From contig NZ_QAYE01000005.1 of the NCBI RefSeq assembly GCF_003053745.1, positions 248,001 to 312,000 of the forward strand: a stretch of DNA of 64,000 bases. The letters run 5' to 3'. The stretch comes from Sphingomonas faeni (GTDB taxonomy: Bacteria > Pseudomonadota > Alphaproteobacteria > Sphingomonadales > Sphingomonadaceae). The translations under genes were made by a program, and so were the position numbers. The stretch's first letter is position 1. Every line of letters begins with the position of its first letter. This document shows, one piece after another, positions 1-8,629 of the stretch. A model generated the notes under the pieces. That model was given only the letters and a program-made list of their open reading frames with translations, was not told the DNA's origin and searched no databases.

Positions 1-1295
1 GCACCCGGGAAATACTCGCGCAGGGCATCCATCCGGTCGCTGTCCGACATGATGAGCTGGCCCGCGAGATATTCGACGAGGTCGAAATCGTCCCAGCCGA
101 CCGCAAGCATCGGCCGGAAATTGTCGAGCGTGACCGACGCGGGAAGATCGAAATACGAGCCTTCCTTGAGGAACTTGGTCGAGAAGGTCGCGAACGGGCC
201 GAACAACAGCGCCTGCTTGCCGTCGAGGAAGCGCGTGTCGAGATGCGGCACGGACATCGGCGGCGAGCCGACCGCCGCCTTGCCGTAGACCTTGGCGAGA
301 TGGCGGTGCGTGATTTCGGGCTTGTCCGCGACGAGGAACGAGCCGCCGACCGGGAAGCCGGCATAATCGTCGGCCTCGGGGATGCCCGACTTCTGGAGGA
401 TCGGCAGCGCGCCGCCGCCTGCACCGGCGAACACGAAGCGTGCCTTGATCACCTGCTTCTCGTCGGTCTTCATATCGCGCGCGGTGACACGCCAGCGCGC
501 CTTCTTGCCGCCGATCGTCTCGCGTTCCAGCGAGCGGACCTCATGCCCCGTGGTCAGCGTGAAATTGTCCTGCTTGGCGAGCGAGGCGATGTACTGGCGC
601 GTGACCTCGCCCCAGTCGCAATCGGTGCCGAGCGGCGAGCGCGTCGCGGCGAGCTTGGTGCCGGGCGCGCGGCCCTCCATCATCACCGGCACCCACTGCG
701 AGATCTGCTTCGGGTCGGTGGTGAATTCCATCCCGGAGAAGAGCGGGCTCGCCTGGAGTGCGGCGTGGCGCTTTTGCAGGAAGGCGACGTTGGCATCGCC
801 CCACACCAGATTCATGTGCGGCGTCGAATTGATGAACGAACGCGGGTTGGCGAGGATGCCGGTATCGACCTGATGGCTGAGGAACTGGCGGGTGACCTGG
901 AACTGTTCGTTGATCTCGACCGCCTTGGCGATCTCGACCTTGCCGTCGGCCTTGTTGACCGGCGTGTAGTTGAGTTCGCACAGAGCGGAGTGGCCGGTGC
1001 CAGCGTTGTTCCAGCCGTTGGAGCTCTCGTCGGCGACCTTGTCGAGGCGTTCGACCATCTCGATCGTCCAGGTCGGCTCGAGCTCGCGCAGCAGGACGGC
1101 GAGCGTGGCGCTCATGATGCCGCCACCGATCAGCAGGACGTCGACGGTCCGCTCGATGGTCGCGGCGTCGGCGTGCGCGATCGGCAACGCGACTGCACCG
1201 CCGGCGACGATCGCCGAGCCGAGCAGGTTGCGCCGGGTCACGCCGGTCTTGGTTTCTGGAGAGATCGTGTCGTTAGCGTCAAACCGCATGGTCAT
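1..1295 (-). CDS. mqo: Malate:quinone oxidoreductase (3' end outside the window)
   Basis: FAD-dependent, membrane-associated enzyme oxidising malate to oxaloacetate and passing electrons to the quinone pool. The translated minus strand shows the dinucleotide-binding motif [14 protein letters not shown], then the family signatures [15 protein letters not shown] and ELNYTP, and a C-terminal part with [18 protein letters not shown]; these are typical Mqo blocks. The gene runs off the left edge, so about the last 60-70 residues are missing. The N-terminus has a twin-arginine-like stretch ([14 protein letters not shown]) before the FAD motif. Start is uncertain: in-frame ATGs lie at 1355, 1313, 1295 and 1289 and none has a strong ribosome site; 1295 is used here. 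It is followed by 249 bases up to the LysR gene. Confidence 0.93.
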   Translation of the reverse strand, partial: MTMRFDANDTISPETKTGVTRRNLLGSAIVAGGAVALPIAHADAATIERTVDVLLIGGGIMSATLAVLLRELEPTWTIEMVERLDKVADESSNGWNNAGTGHSALCELNYTPVNKADGKVEIAKAVEINEQFQVTRQFLSHQVDTGILANPRSFINSTPHMNLVWGDANVAFLQKRHAALQASPLFSGMEFTTDPKQISQWVPVMMEGRAPGTKLAATRSPLGTDCDWGEVTRQYIASLAKQDNFTLTTGHEVRSLERETIGGKKARWRVTARDMKTDEKQVIKARFVFAGAGGGALPILQKSGIPEADDYAGFPVGGSFLVADKPEITHRHLAKVYGKAAVGSPPMSVPHLDTRFLDGKQALLFGPFATFSTKFLKEGSYFDLPASVTLDNFRPMLAVGWDDFDLVEYLAGQLIMSDSDRMDALREYFPG

Positions 1296-1544
1296 GCCTA
1301 TTCGTTTCGGCATGGTCCGCTGTCCCGACACAGGCCGAAGACGACGAGAATCCATGACCGGATTATCGGGTCAGCCACGCGGAAATCACGTAAATCGATA
1401 CAAATACTACCGACTGAGCGCGGCCGCTGCTCAAAGTCCTCATCCCGGTATCGGGTGTCGTTGGGATCGCGCTGGGGTGCAAACTCGAGCGTCTATCCAG
1501 CCTCTTACATGGCATCCGGCCCGGTTTTGCGCAAGGTCGCCGCT

Positions 1545-2450
1545 TTACGCTTGCCCTGCGTTGGGGTCGCGAAGGCGGGCTGCGAGGAAGTCTATCAGTG
1601 CCTCGACGCGCGCCGGGCGGAGGGGACTTGGCGGGGTTAGGAGATGGAGTCCGATCTTCGCAGGCGCCCAGTCTTCGAGTATCGTGACGAGTGCGCCGGA
1701 CGCGATATGCCGGTCGACGATGAAGTCGGGGAGGCGGGCGATGCCGAGGCCGGCGATCAGCGCGGGGACGATCGCCTCGCCGCTGTTGGCAGTGAGCTGG
1801 CCTTGCAGGCGAACCGACACGTCGGCGCCGCCGGGGCCGTGGAAGCGCCACGGGCCGACGACGTTCGAATAACCGACCAGCTGGTGCTCGCCGAGTTGTG
1901 CCGGGTGCGTCGGGGTGCCGTGCTTCGCGAGGTAGCTGGGTGCGGCGACGGTGTGCGCCTGAATGCTGCACAGGCGGCGGGCGCGGAGCGAGCTGTCGGG
2001 CAGCTCAGCGATCCGCAGCGCGACGTCGAAGCCTTCCGCGACGATGTCGACGCGCGCATCGGAGAGGTGGAAGTCGACCTCGATACCCGGGTGCGCGACG
2101 AGGAACTCCGCGAGAATCGGCGCGACGTTGGTCACGCCGAAGCTCATTGGTGCGGCAAGGCGGACGCGGCCTGTATGCGCGCTGGCGGCGTCGTGCGCGG
2201 ATTCCTCGGCGGCGCGGGCTTCGGCGAGGATGCGCGCGGCGTGTTCGGCGAGCGGCTTGCCGGCTTCGGTGAGCGCGAGGCGGCGGGAGGTGCGGTGGAA
2301 GAGCGACTGGCCGAGATGCGCTTCGAGACGGGTGATCGCCTTCGACACGGTCGCCTTGCTGAGCCCGACCGCGTCGGCGGCGGCGCTGAACGAGCGGTGC
2401 TCGACGACGCTGGCGAAGATCGCCCAGGCTTCGAGATCGGGCAGGCGCAT
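1545..2450 (-). CDS. LysR-family transcriptional regulator
   Basis: 301 residues, the normal length for the family. Residues 1-60 form the winged helix-turn-helix (FSAAADAVGLSKATVSKAIT followed by RLEAHLG), and residues about 90-295 match the periplasmic-binding-like effector domain. An ATG with GGAG seven bases upstream supports the start. It is divergent from the pirin gene at 2673, with a 222-base gap that contains a long C/G-rich palindrome. LysR proteins often control the divergent neighbour, so the pirin gene is the best target candidate; this is inference. The effector cannot be predicted from the sequence. Confidence 0.93.
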   Translation of the reverse strand: MRLPDLEAWAIFASVVEHRSFSAAADAVGLSKATVSKAITRLEAHLGQSLFHRTSRRLALTEAGKPLAEHAARILAEARAAEESAHDAASAHTGRVRLAAPMSFGVTNVAPILAEFLVAHPGIEVDFHLSDARVDIVAEGFDVALRIAELPDSSLRARRLCSIQAHTVAAPSYLAKHGTPTHPAQLGEHQLVGYSNVVGPWRFHGPGGADVSVRLQGQLTANSGEAIVPALIAGLGIARLPDFIVDRHIASGALVTILEDWAPAKIGLHLLTPPSPLRPARVEALIDFLAARLRDPNAGQA

Positions 2451-2467
2451 GTGGGGTCTCCAGATCT

Positions 2468-2573
2468 TCCCCCTCCCTGGAAGGGAGGGGCTGGGGGTGG
2501 GTCGCTATCGAGGGAAAGTCGCGTTCGCCAAGCGGCCGACCCACCCCCAACCCCTCCCTTTCAGGGAGGGGGT
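2468..2573. repeat. C/G-rich interspersed palindrome, copy 1
   Basis: Two arms of about 36 bases (2469-2504 and 2538-2573) are near-perfect inverted copies. Each arm contains its own small hairpin (CCCCTCCC paired with GGGAGGGG). It sits between the divergent LysR and pirin genes. Closely similar elements occur at 3395-3493 and 57087-57210. Confidence 0.8.
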
Positions 2574-2672
2574 AAGAAGGGGATGTTAGCTACCGAAACG
2601 ATCGGTTTCCAGCGTTTCTATTTACGGCGTAATCGCAGCGCCTATCTTGGGGTCAACCAGTGGAGACCTATC

Positions 2673-3392
2673 ATGACGACCACGACCCTTTCCAAAGTTG
2701 AACGCCGCCCCTTCGACACTCTTGGCCATGCCGATCATGGCTGGCTGAACGCGCGGCATCATTTCTCGTTCGCGAGCTATTACGATCCCGCCCGGATGGG
2801 CTGGGGCGCGATCCGGGTGTGGAACGACGACCAGATCGCCGCGAACTCGGGCTTCCCGCCGCATCCGCATCAGGACATGGAGATCATCACCTATGTCCGC
2901 AGCGGTGCGATCACGCATCAGGACTCGCTTGGTAACAAGGGCCGTACCGAGGCTGGCGACGTGCAGGTGATGAGCGCGGGCACCGGCGTGCGGCATGCCG
3001 AGTATAATCTCGAGCCCGAGACGACGACGATCTTCCAGATCTGGATCGAGCCTTCGCGTAAAGGTGGCGCGCCGAGCTGGGGTGCCAAGCCGTTTCCGAA
3101 GGGCGAGCGTTCGGGGCAGTTCGTGACGCTGGCCAGCGGGTTCGAGGGTGACGGCGATGCGTTGCCGATCCGGGCGAATGCGCGGGTGCTGGCGGCGACG
3201 TTGAAGGCTGGCGACAGCGTCGACTATGCGGTCGGCGAGGGACGCCATGTGTATCTGGTGCCGGCGACCGGTGCGATCACGATCGGCGACGACGCCTTTG
3301 GTGCGCGCGACGGAGCGGCGCTGCTGGGCGGCCAGACGGTGACGATCACGGCTCAAGAGGATGCCGAGATCGTTCTGGTAGACTCGGAGTAA
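2673..3392 (+). CDS. Pirin family protein (bicupin, YhhW-like)
   Basis: 239 residues, two cupin domains. The N-terminal cupin carries the expected metal ligands His64, His66, His108 and Glu110 (PPHPHQDME and GVRHAEYN). E. coli YhhW, which has the same ligand pattern, shows quercetinase activity; the physiological substrate here is unknown. The longer open frame upstream overlaps the LysR gene and the palindrome, so the ATG at 2673, where pirin homology begins, is the credible start. It is divergent from the LysR gene and followed by a second palindrome and wrbA. Confidence 0.92.
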   Translation: MTTTTLSKVERRPFDTLGHADHGWLNARHHFSFASYYDPARMGWGAIRVWNDDQIAANSGFPPHPHQDMEIITYVRSGAITHQDSLGNKGRTEAGDVQVMSAGTGVRHAEYNLEPETTTIFQIWIEPSRKGGAPSWGAKPFPKGERSGQFVTLASGFEGDGDALPIRANARVLAATLKAGDSVDYAVGEGRHVYLVPATGAITIGDDAFGARDGAALLGGQTVTITAQEDAEIVLVDSE

Positions 3393-3394
3393 AA

Positions 3395-3493
3395 CTCCCC
3401 TCCCGCTTGCGGGAGGGGTCGGGGGAGGGGCTTCCTTCCTCGACCCCGCCCGGAACTGCCCTCCCCTAACCCCTCCCGCAAGCGGGAGGGGAA
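3395..3493. repeat. C/G-rich interspersed palindrome, copy 2
   Basis: Inverted arms around 3395-3429 and 3459-3493, each with an inner hairpin built from CCCCTCCCGC/GCGGGAGGGG. It fills the pirin-wrbA gap almost completely, starting two bases after the pirin stop and ending 16 bases before the wrbA start. Confidence 0.8.
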
Positions 3494-3509
3494 CTCGAAG
3501 GAAACACAT

Positions 3510-4112
3510 ATGACCAAGGTTCTCGTGCTCTATTACTCGTCCTACGGCCATATCGAGCAGATGGCGGATGCTGTCGCCGAGGGCGCGCGTGCCGGTGGCG
3601 CCGAGGTCGACATCCGCCGCGTCGCCGAAACCGCACCGCAGGCGGTGATCGAAGCCGCGCACTTCAAGACCGATACCGCGCATGCCGAGATCGAAGGTCC
3701 CGCCGCGCTCGAGCAGTATGACGCGATCATCGTCGGCGCGCCGACCCGCTTCGGCCGGATGCCTGCGCAGATGGCGCAGTTCTGGGATACGACCGGCGGC
3801 CAGTGGTTCTCGGGAGCGCTGATCGGCAAGGTCGGCGGTGCGTTCACCTCGACCGCGAGCCAGCATGGCGGGCAGGAAACGACGTTGTTCTCGATCATCA
3901 CCAACCTGATCCATCACGGCATGACGATCGTCGGGCTCGACTATGGCTTCCAGGCGCAGATGGGTGTCGACACGGTCAAGGGCGGCTCGCCCTACGGCGC
4001 GACGACGATCTCGGACGGCGACGGCAGCCGGATGCCGAGCAAGGAAGAGCTCGACGGCGCGCGCTACCAGGGCAAGCGGATCGCCGAAACGGCGGCCAAG
4101 CTGAACGGCTGA
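3510..4112 (+). CDS. wrbA: NAD(P)H:quinone oxidoreductase, WrbA type
   Basis: 200-residue flavodoxin-fold FMN protein that reduces quinones by two electrons, limiting semiquinone and superoxide formation. It opens with [18 protein letters not shown], the FMN-phosphate loop of WrbA, and continues with [13 protein letters not shown] and [13 protein letters not shown], both conserved in WrbA. Length agrees with the family (about 198-200). AAGGAAAC lies 7-8 bases before the ATG. The adjacent pirin and ferritin-like genes suggest a redox or oxidative-stress neighbourhood. Confidence 0.96.
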   Translation: MTKVLVLYYSSYGHIEQMADAVAEGARAGGAEVDIRRVAETAPQAVIEAAHFKTDTAHAEIEGPAALEQYDAIIVGAPTRFGRMPAQMAQFWDTTGGQWFSGALIGKVGGAFTSTASQHGGQETTLFSIITNLIHHGMTIVGLDYGFQAQMGVDTVKGGSPYGATTISDGDGSRMPSKEELDGARYQGKRIAETAAKLNG

Positions 4113-4141
4113 TCCCGCGAGGCTCCGGTGGCTGGGGAGAC

Positions 4142-4168
4142 GAAACTTACCCCGCGGTAAGGGCGTTT
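4142..4168 (+). promoter_or_regulatory. Possible EcfG-type stress promoter upstream of the DUF892 gene
   Basis: GAAAC (4142-4146), 18-base spacer, GTTT (4165-4168). The alphaproteobacterial general-stress consensus is GGAAC with about 16-17 bases to CGTT. This copy has one mismatch in the -35 box and a spacer one base longer than the better copy at 26128-26153, so it is only a candidate. Confidence 0.3.
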
Positions 4169-4222
4169 CCCCACTACCGGAGCATTTCGCTTCGCGTGCA
4201 CCAGCTATGCGAGGATATGATC

Positions 4223-4738
4223 ATGGGCTTGTTTTCCAAGGACATCGCGACGTTCGAAGACCTGTTCCTGCACCAGTTGCAGGACGTGTATTATGCTGAG
4301 CACCAGATCACCAAGGCGCTGCCGAAGATGACCGACAAGGCGACCGCGCCGGGTCTCAAGGCCGGGTTCGAGACGCATCTGCGCGAGACCGAGGGACAGA
4401 TCGTTCGGCTCGAGCGGATCTTCGAGCTGCTCGGCGAGAAGGCCAAGGCGGTGACCTGCCCGGCGATCGACGGGATCATCAAGGAAGCGAACGAAGTCGC
4501 GGGCGAGATCGCCGACAAGGCAGTGCTCGATGCGGCGCTGATCGCGTCGGCGCAGGCGGTCGAGCATTACGAGATCACGCGCTACGGCACGCTGATCGCG
4601 TGGGCGAACCAGCTTGGTCGCAGCGAGATCGCGGCGATCCTCAAGGAAACGCTCGACGAGGAATATGCGACCGACGACAAGCTGACCGCGATGGCTACGT
4701 CGAAGGTCAATCCGAAGGCGGAGGCGGTTACTGCCTGA
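4223..4738 (+). CDS. DUF892 / YciE-YciF ferritin-like protein
   Basis: 171 residues. The sequence (DLFLHQLQDVYYAEHQITKA near residues 12-31, then GKAKAV-type and AVEHYEITRYGTL blocks) is that of the DUF892 four-helix-bundle proteins, ferritin-like folds with Glu/His metal ligands and no proven reaction. They are commonly induced by osmotic or general stress. ATG at 4223 is chosen over the in-frame ATG at 4217 because GAGGA ends seven bases before 4223. A strong hairpin follows at 4756. A weak stress-promoter match lies upstream. Confidence 0.9.
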   Translation: MGLFSKDIATFEDLFLHQLQDVYYAEHQITKALPKMTDKATAPGLKAGFETHLRETEGQIVRLERIFELLGEKAKAVTCPAIDGIIKEANEVAGEIADKAVLDAALIASAQAVEHYEITRYGTLIAWANQLGRSEIAAILKETLDEEYATDDKLTAMATSKVNPKAEAVTA

Positions 4739-4755
4739 GACGTAAGTAAGGAAAA

Positions 4756-4789
4756 GGGCCGGCGATCAGGTGATCGCCGGCCCGTTTTT
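4756..4789. terminator. Bidirectional rho-independent terminator
   Basis: A 13-base perfect stem (GGGCCGGCGATCA at 4756-4768 against 4771-4783) with a two-base loop is followed by five T on the plus strand and by TTTT on the minus strand. It sits between the convergent DUF892 gene and the small gene ending at 4793. Confidence 0.9.
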
Positions 4790-4792
4790 CGT

Positions 4793-5173
4793 TCAGGCCT
4801 TCTTGCGGGCGCGCTTGGGGGCAGTGGCGGCGGCGACGTCCTCTTCCTCGTCGGGTGCGTCCTCACCGGCTTCGGTCAGCGCTTCGCCGAGCGCCTTCAG
4901 CTTGTCCTGCGACTTGTCGGCCTTGTCGGCGATCTTGGTCGTCGCGGTGCCGAGGCGGTGGAGCAGCGCGTGGACGCGGTCGGCGTCGGGCGTGTCCTTC
5001 TCCAGCTGCTTGCGCAGCGAACCGAGGTCGCGAAGGATGCCCTTGGCGCCGGAGACTTCGGTATCGGCCAGCGCGGCTTCCCAATCCTCGACCATGTCGG
5101 CGCCCTTGGTGGGCTTGGTCGCGTCGAGCCCGCGGTTGATCGCGTTCATCGTTCCTGCAAATTTAATGGCCAT
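4793..5173 (-). CDS. Small charged hypothetical protein
   Basis: 126 residues starting MAIKFAGTMNAIN. The ATG at 5173 has GGAGAGAG five bases upstream, better than the earlier in-frame start at 5203. The middle is helical and rich in Lys, Asp and Leu. The tail alternates an acidic run (DEEEDV) with a basic Ala/Lys/Arg end (PKRARKKA), reminiscent of histone-H1-like tails but without a recognised domain. It converges on the DUF892 gene across a shared terminator. Function unknown; a stress-associated role is only suggested by location. Confidence 0.8.
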   Translation of the reverse strand: MAIKFAGTMNAINRGLDATKPTKGADMVEDWEAALADTEVSGAKGILRDLGSLRKQLEKDTPDADRVHALLHRLGTATTKIADKADKSQDKLKALGEALTEAGEDAPDEEEDVAAATAPKRARKKA

Positions 5174-5273
5174 GTGATCTCTCTCCGCATGCCTTTGTGG
5201 CAATCGTCAACGCGACGTGGCGGCGGAAATGTCCCCTCGATCGTATCGACTTCGATCAGTATCGGGGCCCAAG

Positions 5274-7532
5274 TTAACGCAGGATATCGGGCCCCTCCGC
5301 CTGCCGGATGACGTCGGCGAGCGCGGCGTTCGGCACGCGGTCGGCGAGGACCGGCGAGCAGGCGAGCAAGCCGTTGGGGCAGTAGCGGTCGTCGTCCCAG
5401 CCGGGGTGGTCCAGGATCGGGTAGAGGCATACGCCCTCGACGGGTACGCCGAGCGACTGGGCGATCTTCACCTCGCGCAGGATCATCCGGAGCCAGGCGG
5501 GGCGGGCGCTGCCTTCGATGCCGGTTTCGGCAATGAAGATCGGGCGGCCGTAGCGCGCGTACGCGTCGGCGAGGATCGCGTGGAGCGGGCGGCTGAGGGG
5601 GTGGTCGTAGGCGAGCGGCGGGCCGCCGTGGATCCACTGGTTGTTGTGGTAGAAGTTGACGCCGACGATATCCAGCAATGCCGCGCGGCCGCCGATCTGG
5701 GGCCACGCTTTCCCGGCGATCATGTCCCAGGCCTGGTATTGCGCGAGGCGGTGGCCCTCGGCGGCGGGGGCATCGTTCGGGCGGGCGGGGTCCGTGATGA
5801 CGTTGATGACCGGGTCGGCGTGGACGAACCGCGCGGCGGGGTCGATCGCGAGGATCGCCTCCATCGCGGCGATCGAGGCGCGGGCGAGTTGGACCTTGAG
5901 TTCGTAGCCGCGGCCTCGGGCGAACGGGTTGAGATAGGCTGCGTCGCCGCCGCCCCAGGCGAAGAACGAGATCTCGTTGACGGGGGCGTAGAAGCGGGTC
6001 CCGCCGGGGGCGGCCGGGCCGATGTGGCGCGCGGCGGCGGCGGCGAAGGCCGCAAAGCGCGTGACGAAGGTCGGCGTCCAGATGTCGATGTCGTCGGGCC
6101 AGCCGTAATGGAGCAGGTCCCAGATGACTTCGGTGCCGATCGTCTTGGCGGCGTCCAGCTGGCGGTCGAGGCTGGACCAGTCGTAGCGGCCGGGCTCGCG
6201 TTCGATCAGATGCCAGCGCAGGCCATCGCGGACGGTCAGGATGCCGAGCTTGGCGAGTTCGCTGTAATCATGCGCGGCGAGGGTGTCGTGATGGCTGGCG
6301 GCGATGACGTCGACGCGCTTGCGATCATGTGCGCGGCGGTGCGTGGAGGATTCGAAGCCGCCTTGCAGGACGCTGCGGAACAGGCCGGTCGCCCGGGGGA
6401 GAGGTGGCCGGTCGGACAGGACTTCGGCGAACAGGGCTTCCCAGCGGGGGCCGACGGCGGCAACGGCGTACTCGCTGTCGACCTTGGCGCGGAGGGCAGT
6501 GCCGAGGCGGGTCCGCAGTGCCGGGTCTTCGAGGAGTTTCGTGATCGCGCTTGCGACGGAGGGCGGGTCTTCGTGGGGAACGAACAGGCCGCTGACCCCG
6601 TCAACGATCTGTTGTTCGGAGCCGTTGTCTCGCGTTGCTATGACGGGGAGGCGTGCGGCGCCGGCTTCGGCGATCACGTGCGGCATGCCTTCGCCGCGGG
6701 AGAGCCAGACGAAGATGTCGAGCGCGGCGAGCAGGTCGGGCACGTCGTCGCGGTCGCCGAGGAAGGTCAGGGCGGTGTCGAGGCCGAGGGCGTGCGCTCG
6801 GTTGCGGAGGGCGGCGGCGTATTCGGGGATGAAGGCGTCCGGTCCGCCGATCACGACGAATCTGGCGCGGGGGTGGCGGGCGTGGACGAGCGCGGCGGCT
6901 TCGATGAAGTCCTCGACGCGCTTTTTCGGGTCGAGCCGGCCTAGCCAGCCGATCAGCGGTACGTCTTCGGCGACCCCTAGCGTCGCACGTACGGGGGCGC
7001 GACGGGCGGGGTCGAAGGCGCGCGTGTCGACCATCGACGGGATCTCGATCGCGTGGTGTTCGCGGCCGGGCATGCGGCTGGCGGCGGCGTCGCGGATCGA
7101 GGCGCAGACGCCGACATAGCGCGCGGTGAAATGCTTGGGGCCGGCGAGCGCTTCGGAGACGAGGCCGCCATGCTCGATCAATGGCGGGCGAAGGTGCATG
7201 CGTTCGAGCGCGGGATAGATGTCCGCGACGTTCTGGCACGAGACGACGACGTCGTACGCGGGCAGCTTGCTCGCGAGGTAGGCGACGGTCTCGTCGAAGC
7301 CGAGCGCGTAGGGCGTGCGGTCGACGGCGACGCCGATCGCTTCCAATTGCGCGTGAGTCTGCTCGGGCATGCCGTCTTTTCGGAAGCAGGCGACGACCTC
7401 GATCCGGTAGCGTGTCGGATCGAGCGCCTGGGCAAGCAGTCGCACCTCCGTCTCCTCGCCGCCGACGACGAGCCAGGCGAAGACGAACAGGATGCGGATC
7501 GGGCGGGCGTCGGCAGTGAGTGCGGTGCTCAA
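5274..7532 (-). CDS. Fusion: GT4 glycosyltransferase with GH1-like glycosidase domain
   Basis: 752 residues. Residues about 12-375 form a GT-B fold, GT4-type glycosyltransferase with the EX7E motif at Glu281/Glu289 (SRGEGMPHVIAEA). Residues about 405-752 resemble a clan GH-A (GH1-like) TIM barrel, with VNE at 518-520 in the acid/base position and AETG at 668-671 carrying the nucleophile Glu669. The usual TxNEP and TENG motifs are altered, but both Glu residues remain. The apparent start is TTG at 7532, overlapping the previous stop (TTGA). It is the last gene of a five-gene operon. Possibly it trims or transglycosylates the glycan it builds; the substrate is unknown. Confidence 0.85.
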   Translation of the reverse strand: MSTALTADARPIRILFVFAWLVVGGEETEVRLLAQALDPTRYRIEVVACFRKDGMPEQTHAQLEAIGVAVDRTPYALGFDETVAYLASKLPAYDVVVSCQNVADIYPALERMHLRPPLIEHGGLVSEALAGPKHFTARYVGVCASIRDAAASRMPGREHHAIEIPSMVDTRAFDPARRAPVRATLGVAEDVPLIGWLGRLDPKKRVEDFIEAAALVHARHPRARFVVIGGPDAFIPEYAAALRNRAHALGLDTALTFLGDRDDVPDLLAALDIFVWLSRGEGMPHVIAEAGAARLPVIATRDNGSEQQIVDGVSGLFVPHEDPPSVASAITKLLEDPALRTRLGTALRAKVDSEYAVAAVGPRWEALFAEVLSDRPPLPRATGLFRSVLQGGFESSTHRRAHDRKRVDVIAASHHDTLAAHDYSELAKLGILTVRDGLRWHLIEREPGRYDWSSLDRQLDAAKTIGTEVIWDLLHYGWPDDIDIWTPTFVTRFAAFAAAAARHIGPAAPGGTRFYAPVNEISFFAWGGGDAAYLNPFARGRGYELKVQLARASIAAMEAILAIDPAARFVHADPVINVITDPARPNDAPAAEGHRLAQYQAWDMIAGKAWPQIGGRAALLDIVGVNFYHNNQWIHGGPPLAYDHPLSRPLHAILADAYARYGRPIFIAETGIEGSARPAWLRMILREVKIAQSLGVPVEGVCLYPILDHPGWDDDRYCPNGLLACSPVLADRVPNAALADVIRQAEGPDILR

Positions 7533-8629
7533 TCGCCGACCTTAAAGACGATCTGGAGGAATTCGGGTCGCTCGCCGACCAGCTTTGCGATGAACTTGGG
7601 GGCGTCGTCATAGGGCACGACGTGCGTGATGAGTTGCGCGCGGATCTCGGGGCCGCGGGCGAGCAACAGCTTCACCGTCTCGTTCGCGAGGCGGCGACGG
7701 TCCCACTGGAAACCGAGCCCGCGCGGGACGCGGTTGATCTGCGCGCAGCGGAGGTTGAGGCCGTTGTGGTGGAACTCCTCGCCGAGCCGGAGCCGGTCCG
7801 CGCCGCCCTGGTAGAAGGCGAGGTCGATCACGGTGCCCTGCGGCCTCAGCGCGCGCATCGCGGCGTGCAGGCTGGCGGCGTCGGCGCGGGTCTGGAACAC
7901 GACGTCCGCGCCGCGATCATCGCCGCCGTGGAGCCAGCGTGCCTTGGCGTAGGCCCAGGCCTGGTCCTCGGTCATCGCGGTGATGCCGAGGCATTCGGCG
8001 CGCAGGCGGCGGAAGGGGGACGGGTCGGCGATCACGACTTCGCTGGCGCCGGCGGCCTGAGCGAACAGGGCCGTCAGCATGCCGACGATGCCTGCGCCGA
8101 TCACCAAGGCGGGGCGGCCGCGGATGCCGTCGCCGAGGTTGACCACGTTGGGGCCGAGTAGCTCGACGTCCGCGTGGAGAATGCCGTTGGCGGCGATCGG
8201 ACCCATCTGGCCGATATAGATGCCGAGGATCGGATCGAGCTCTGGCGGGAGCTTGGTCAGCAGGTCGTTGAACGGGTCCGCGGTGTGGCCGGTCTTGTGC
8301 CCGAACACCGTGCCGACGACGTCGCCGTTGGTGAAATCGTCGACCCGGCTGTCGCTGACGCGCGCGCATTCCATGTAGCCGAGGAACGGCACCGGATAGT
8401 GCGCGCTCGGTTCGCCGGGGACGAACACGCCGCGGCCTGCGTCCCAGCGTGAGTGGAGATACGGGTTGCTGTTCTTGACGAAAGTGAGTTCGGTGCCGGC
8501 GGAGAACCCGGTGTAGAGCAAGTCGAGCCGGACCTGGCCGTCGCCTGGGGGCGCTTCGTCATAGCCGAAGAAATAGGCCTGGCCGGGACGTTCGACGCCG
8601 AGCGAGCGGACGTGGCGCCACTCAGACAT
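7529..8629 (-). CDS. Zinc-type alcohol dehydrogenase-like (MDR) oxidoreductase
   Basis: 366 residues, medium-chain dehydrogenase/reductase fold: N-terminal GroES-like half (SAGTELTF, VPFLGYMECARV) and a Rossmann half with VIGAGIVGMLTALFAQAAGA near residues 175-195. The classical zinc-ligand Cys/His set is not obvious, so it may act without catalytic zinc, as several sugar- or bacteriochlorophyllide-dehydrogenase relatives do. It overlaps the upstream gene by 8 bases and the downstream gene by 4, so it is translationally coupled inside the polysaccharide operon. It probably oxidises or reduces a sugar or sugar-derived alcohol; substrate not predictable. Confidence 0.85.
   Translation of the reverse strand: MSEWRHVRSLGVERPGQAYFFGYDEAPPGDGQVRLDLLYTGFSAGTELTFVKNSNPYLHSRWDAGRGVFVPGEPSAHYPVPFLGYMECARVSDSRVDDFTNGDVVGTVFGHKTGHTADPFNDLLTKLPPELDPILGIYIGQMGPIAANGILHADVELLGPNVVNLGDGIRGRPALVIGAGIVGMLTALFAQAAGASEVVIADPSPFRRLRAECLGITAMTEDQAWAYAKARWLHGGDDRGADVVFQTRADAASLHAAMRALRPQGTVIDLAFYQGGADRLRLGEEFHHNGLNLRCAQINRVPRGLGFQWDRRRLANETVKLLLARGPEIRAQLITHVVPYDDAPKFIAKLVGERPEFLQIVFKVGD

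Noticed and set aside
243..1640. A 465-codon plus-strand open frame near the left edge
   Set aside because: It is antisense to malate:quinone oxidoreductase, whose family motifs are unmistakable.
2468..3493. The two neighbouring palindromes as a CRISPR array or phage attachment site
   Set aside because: Only two compound palindromes with a gene between them, no regular spacers, no integrase or cas gene.
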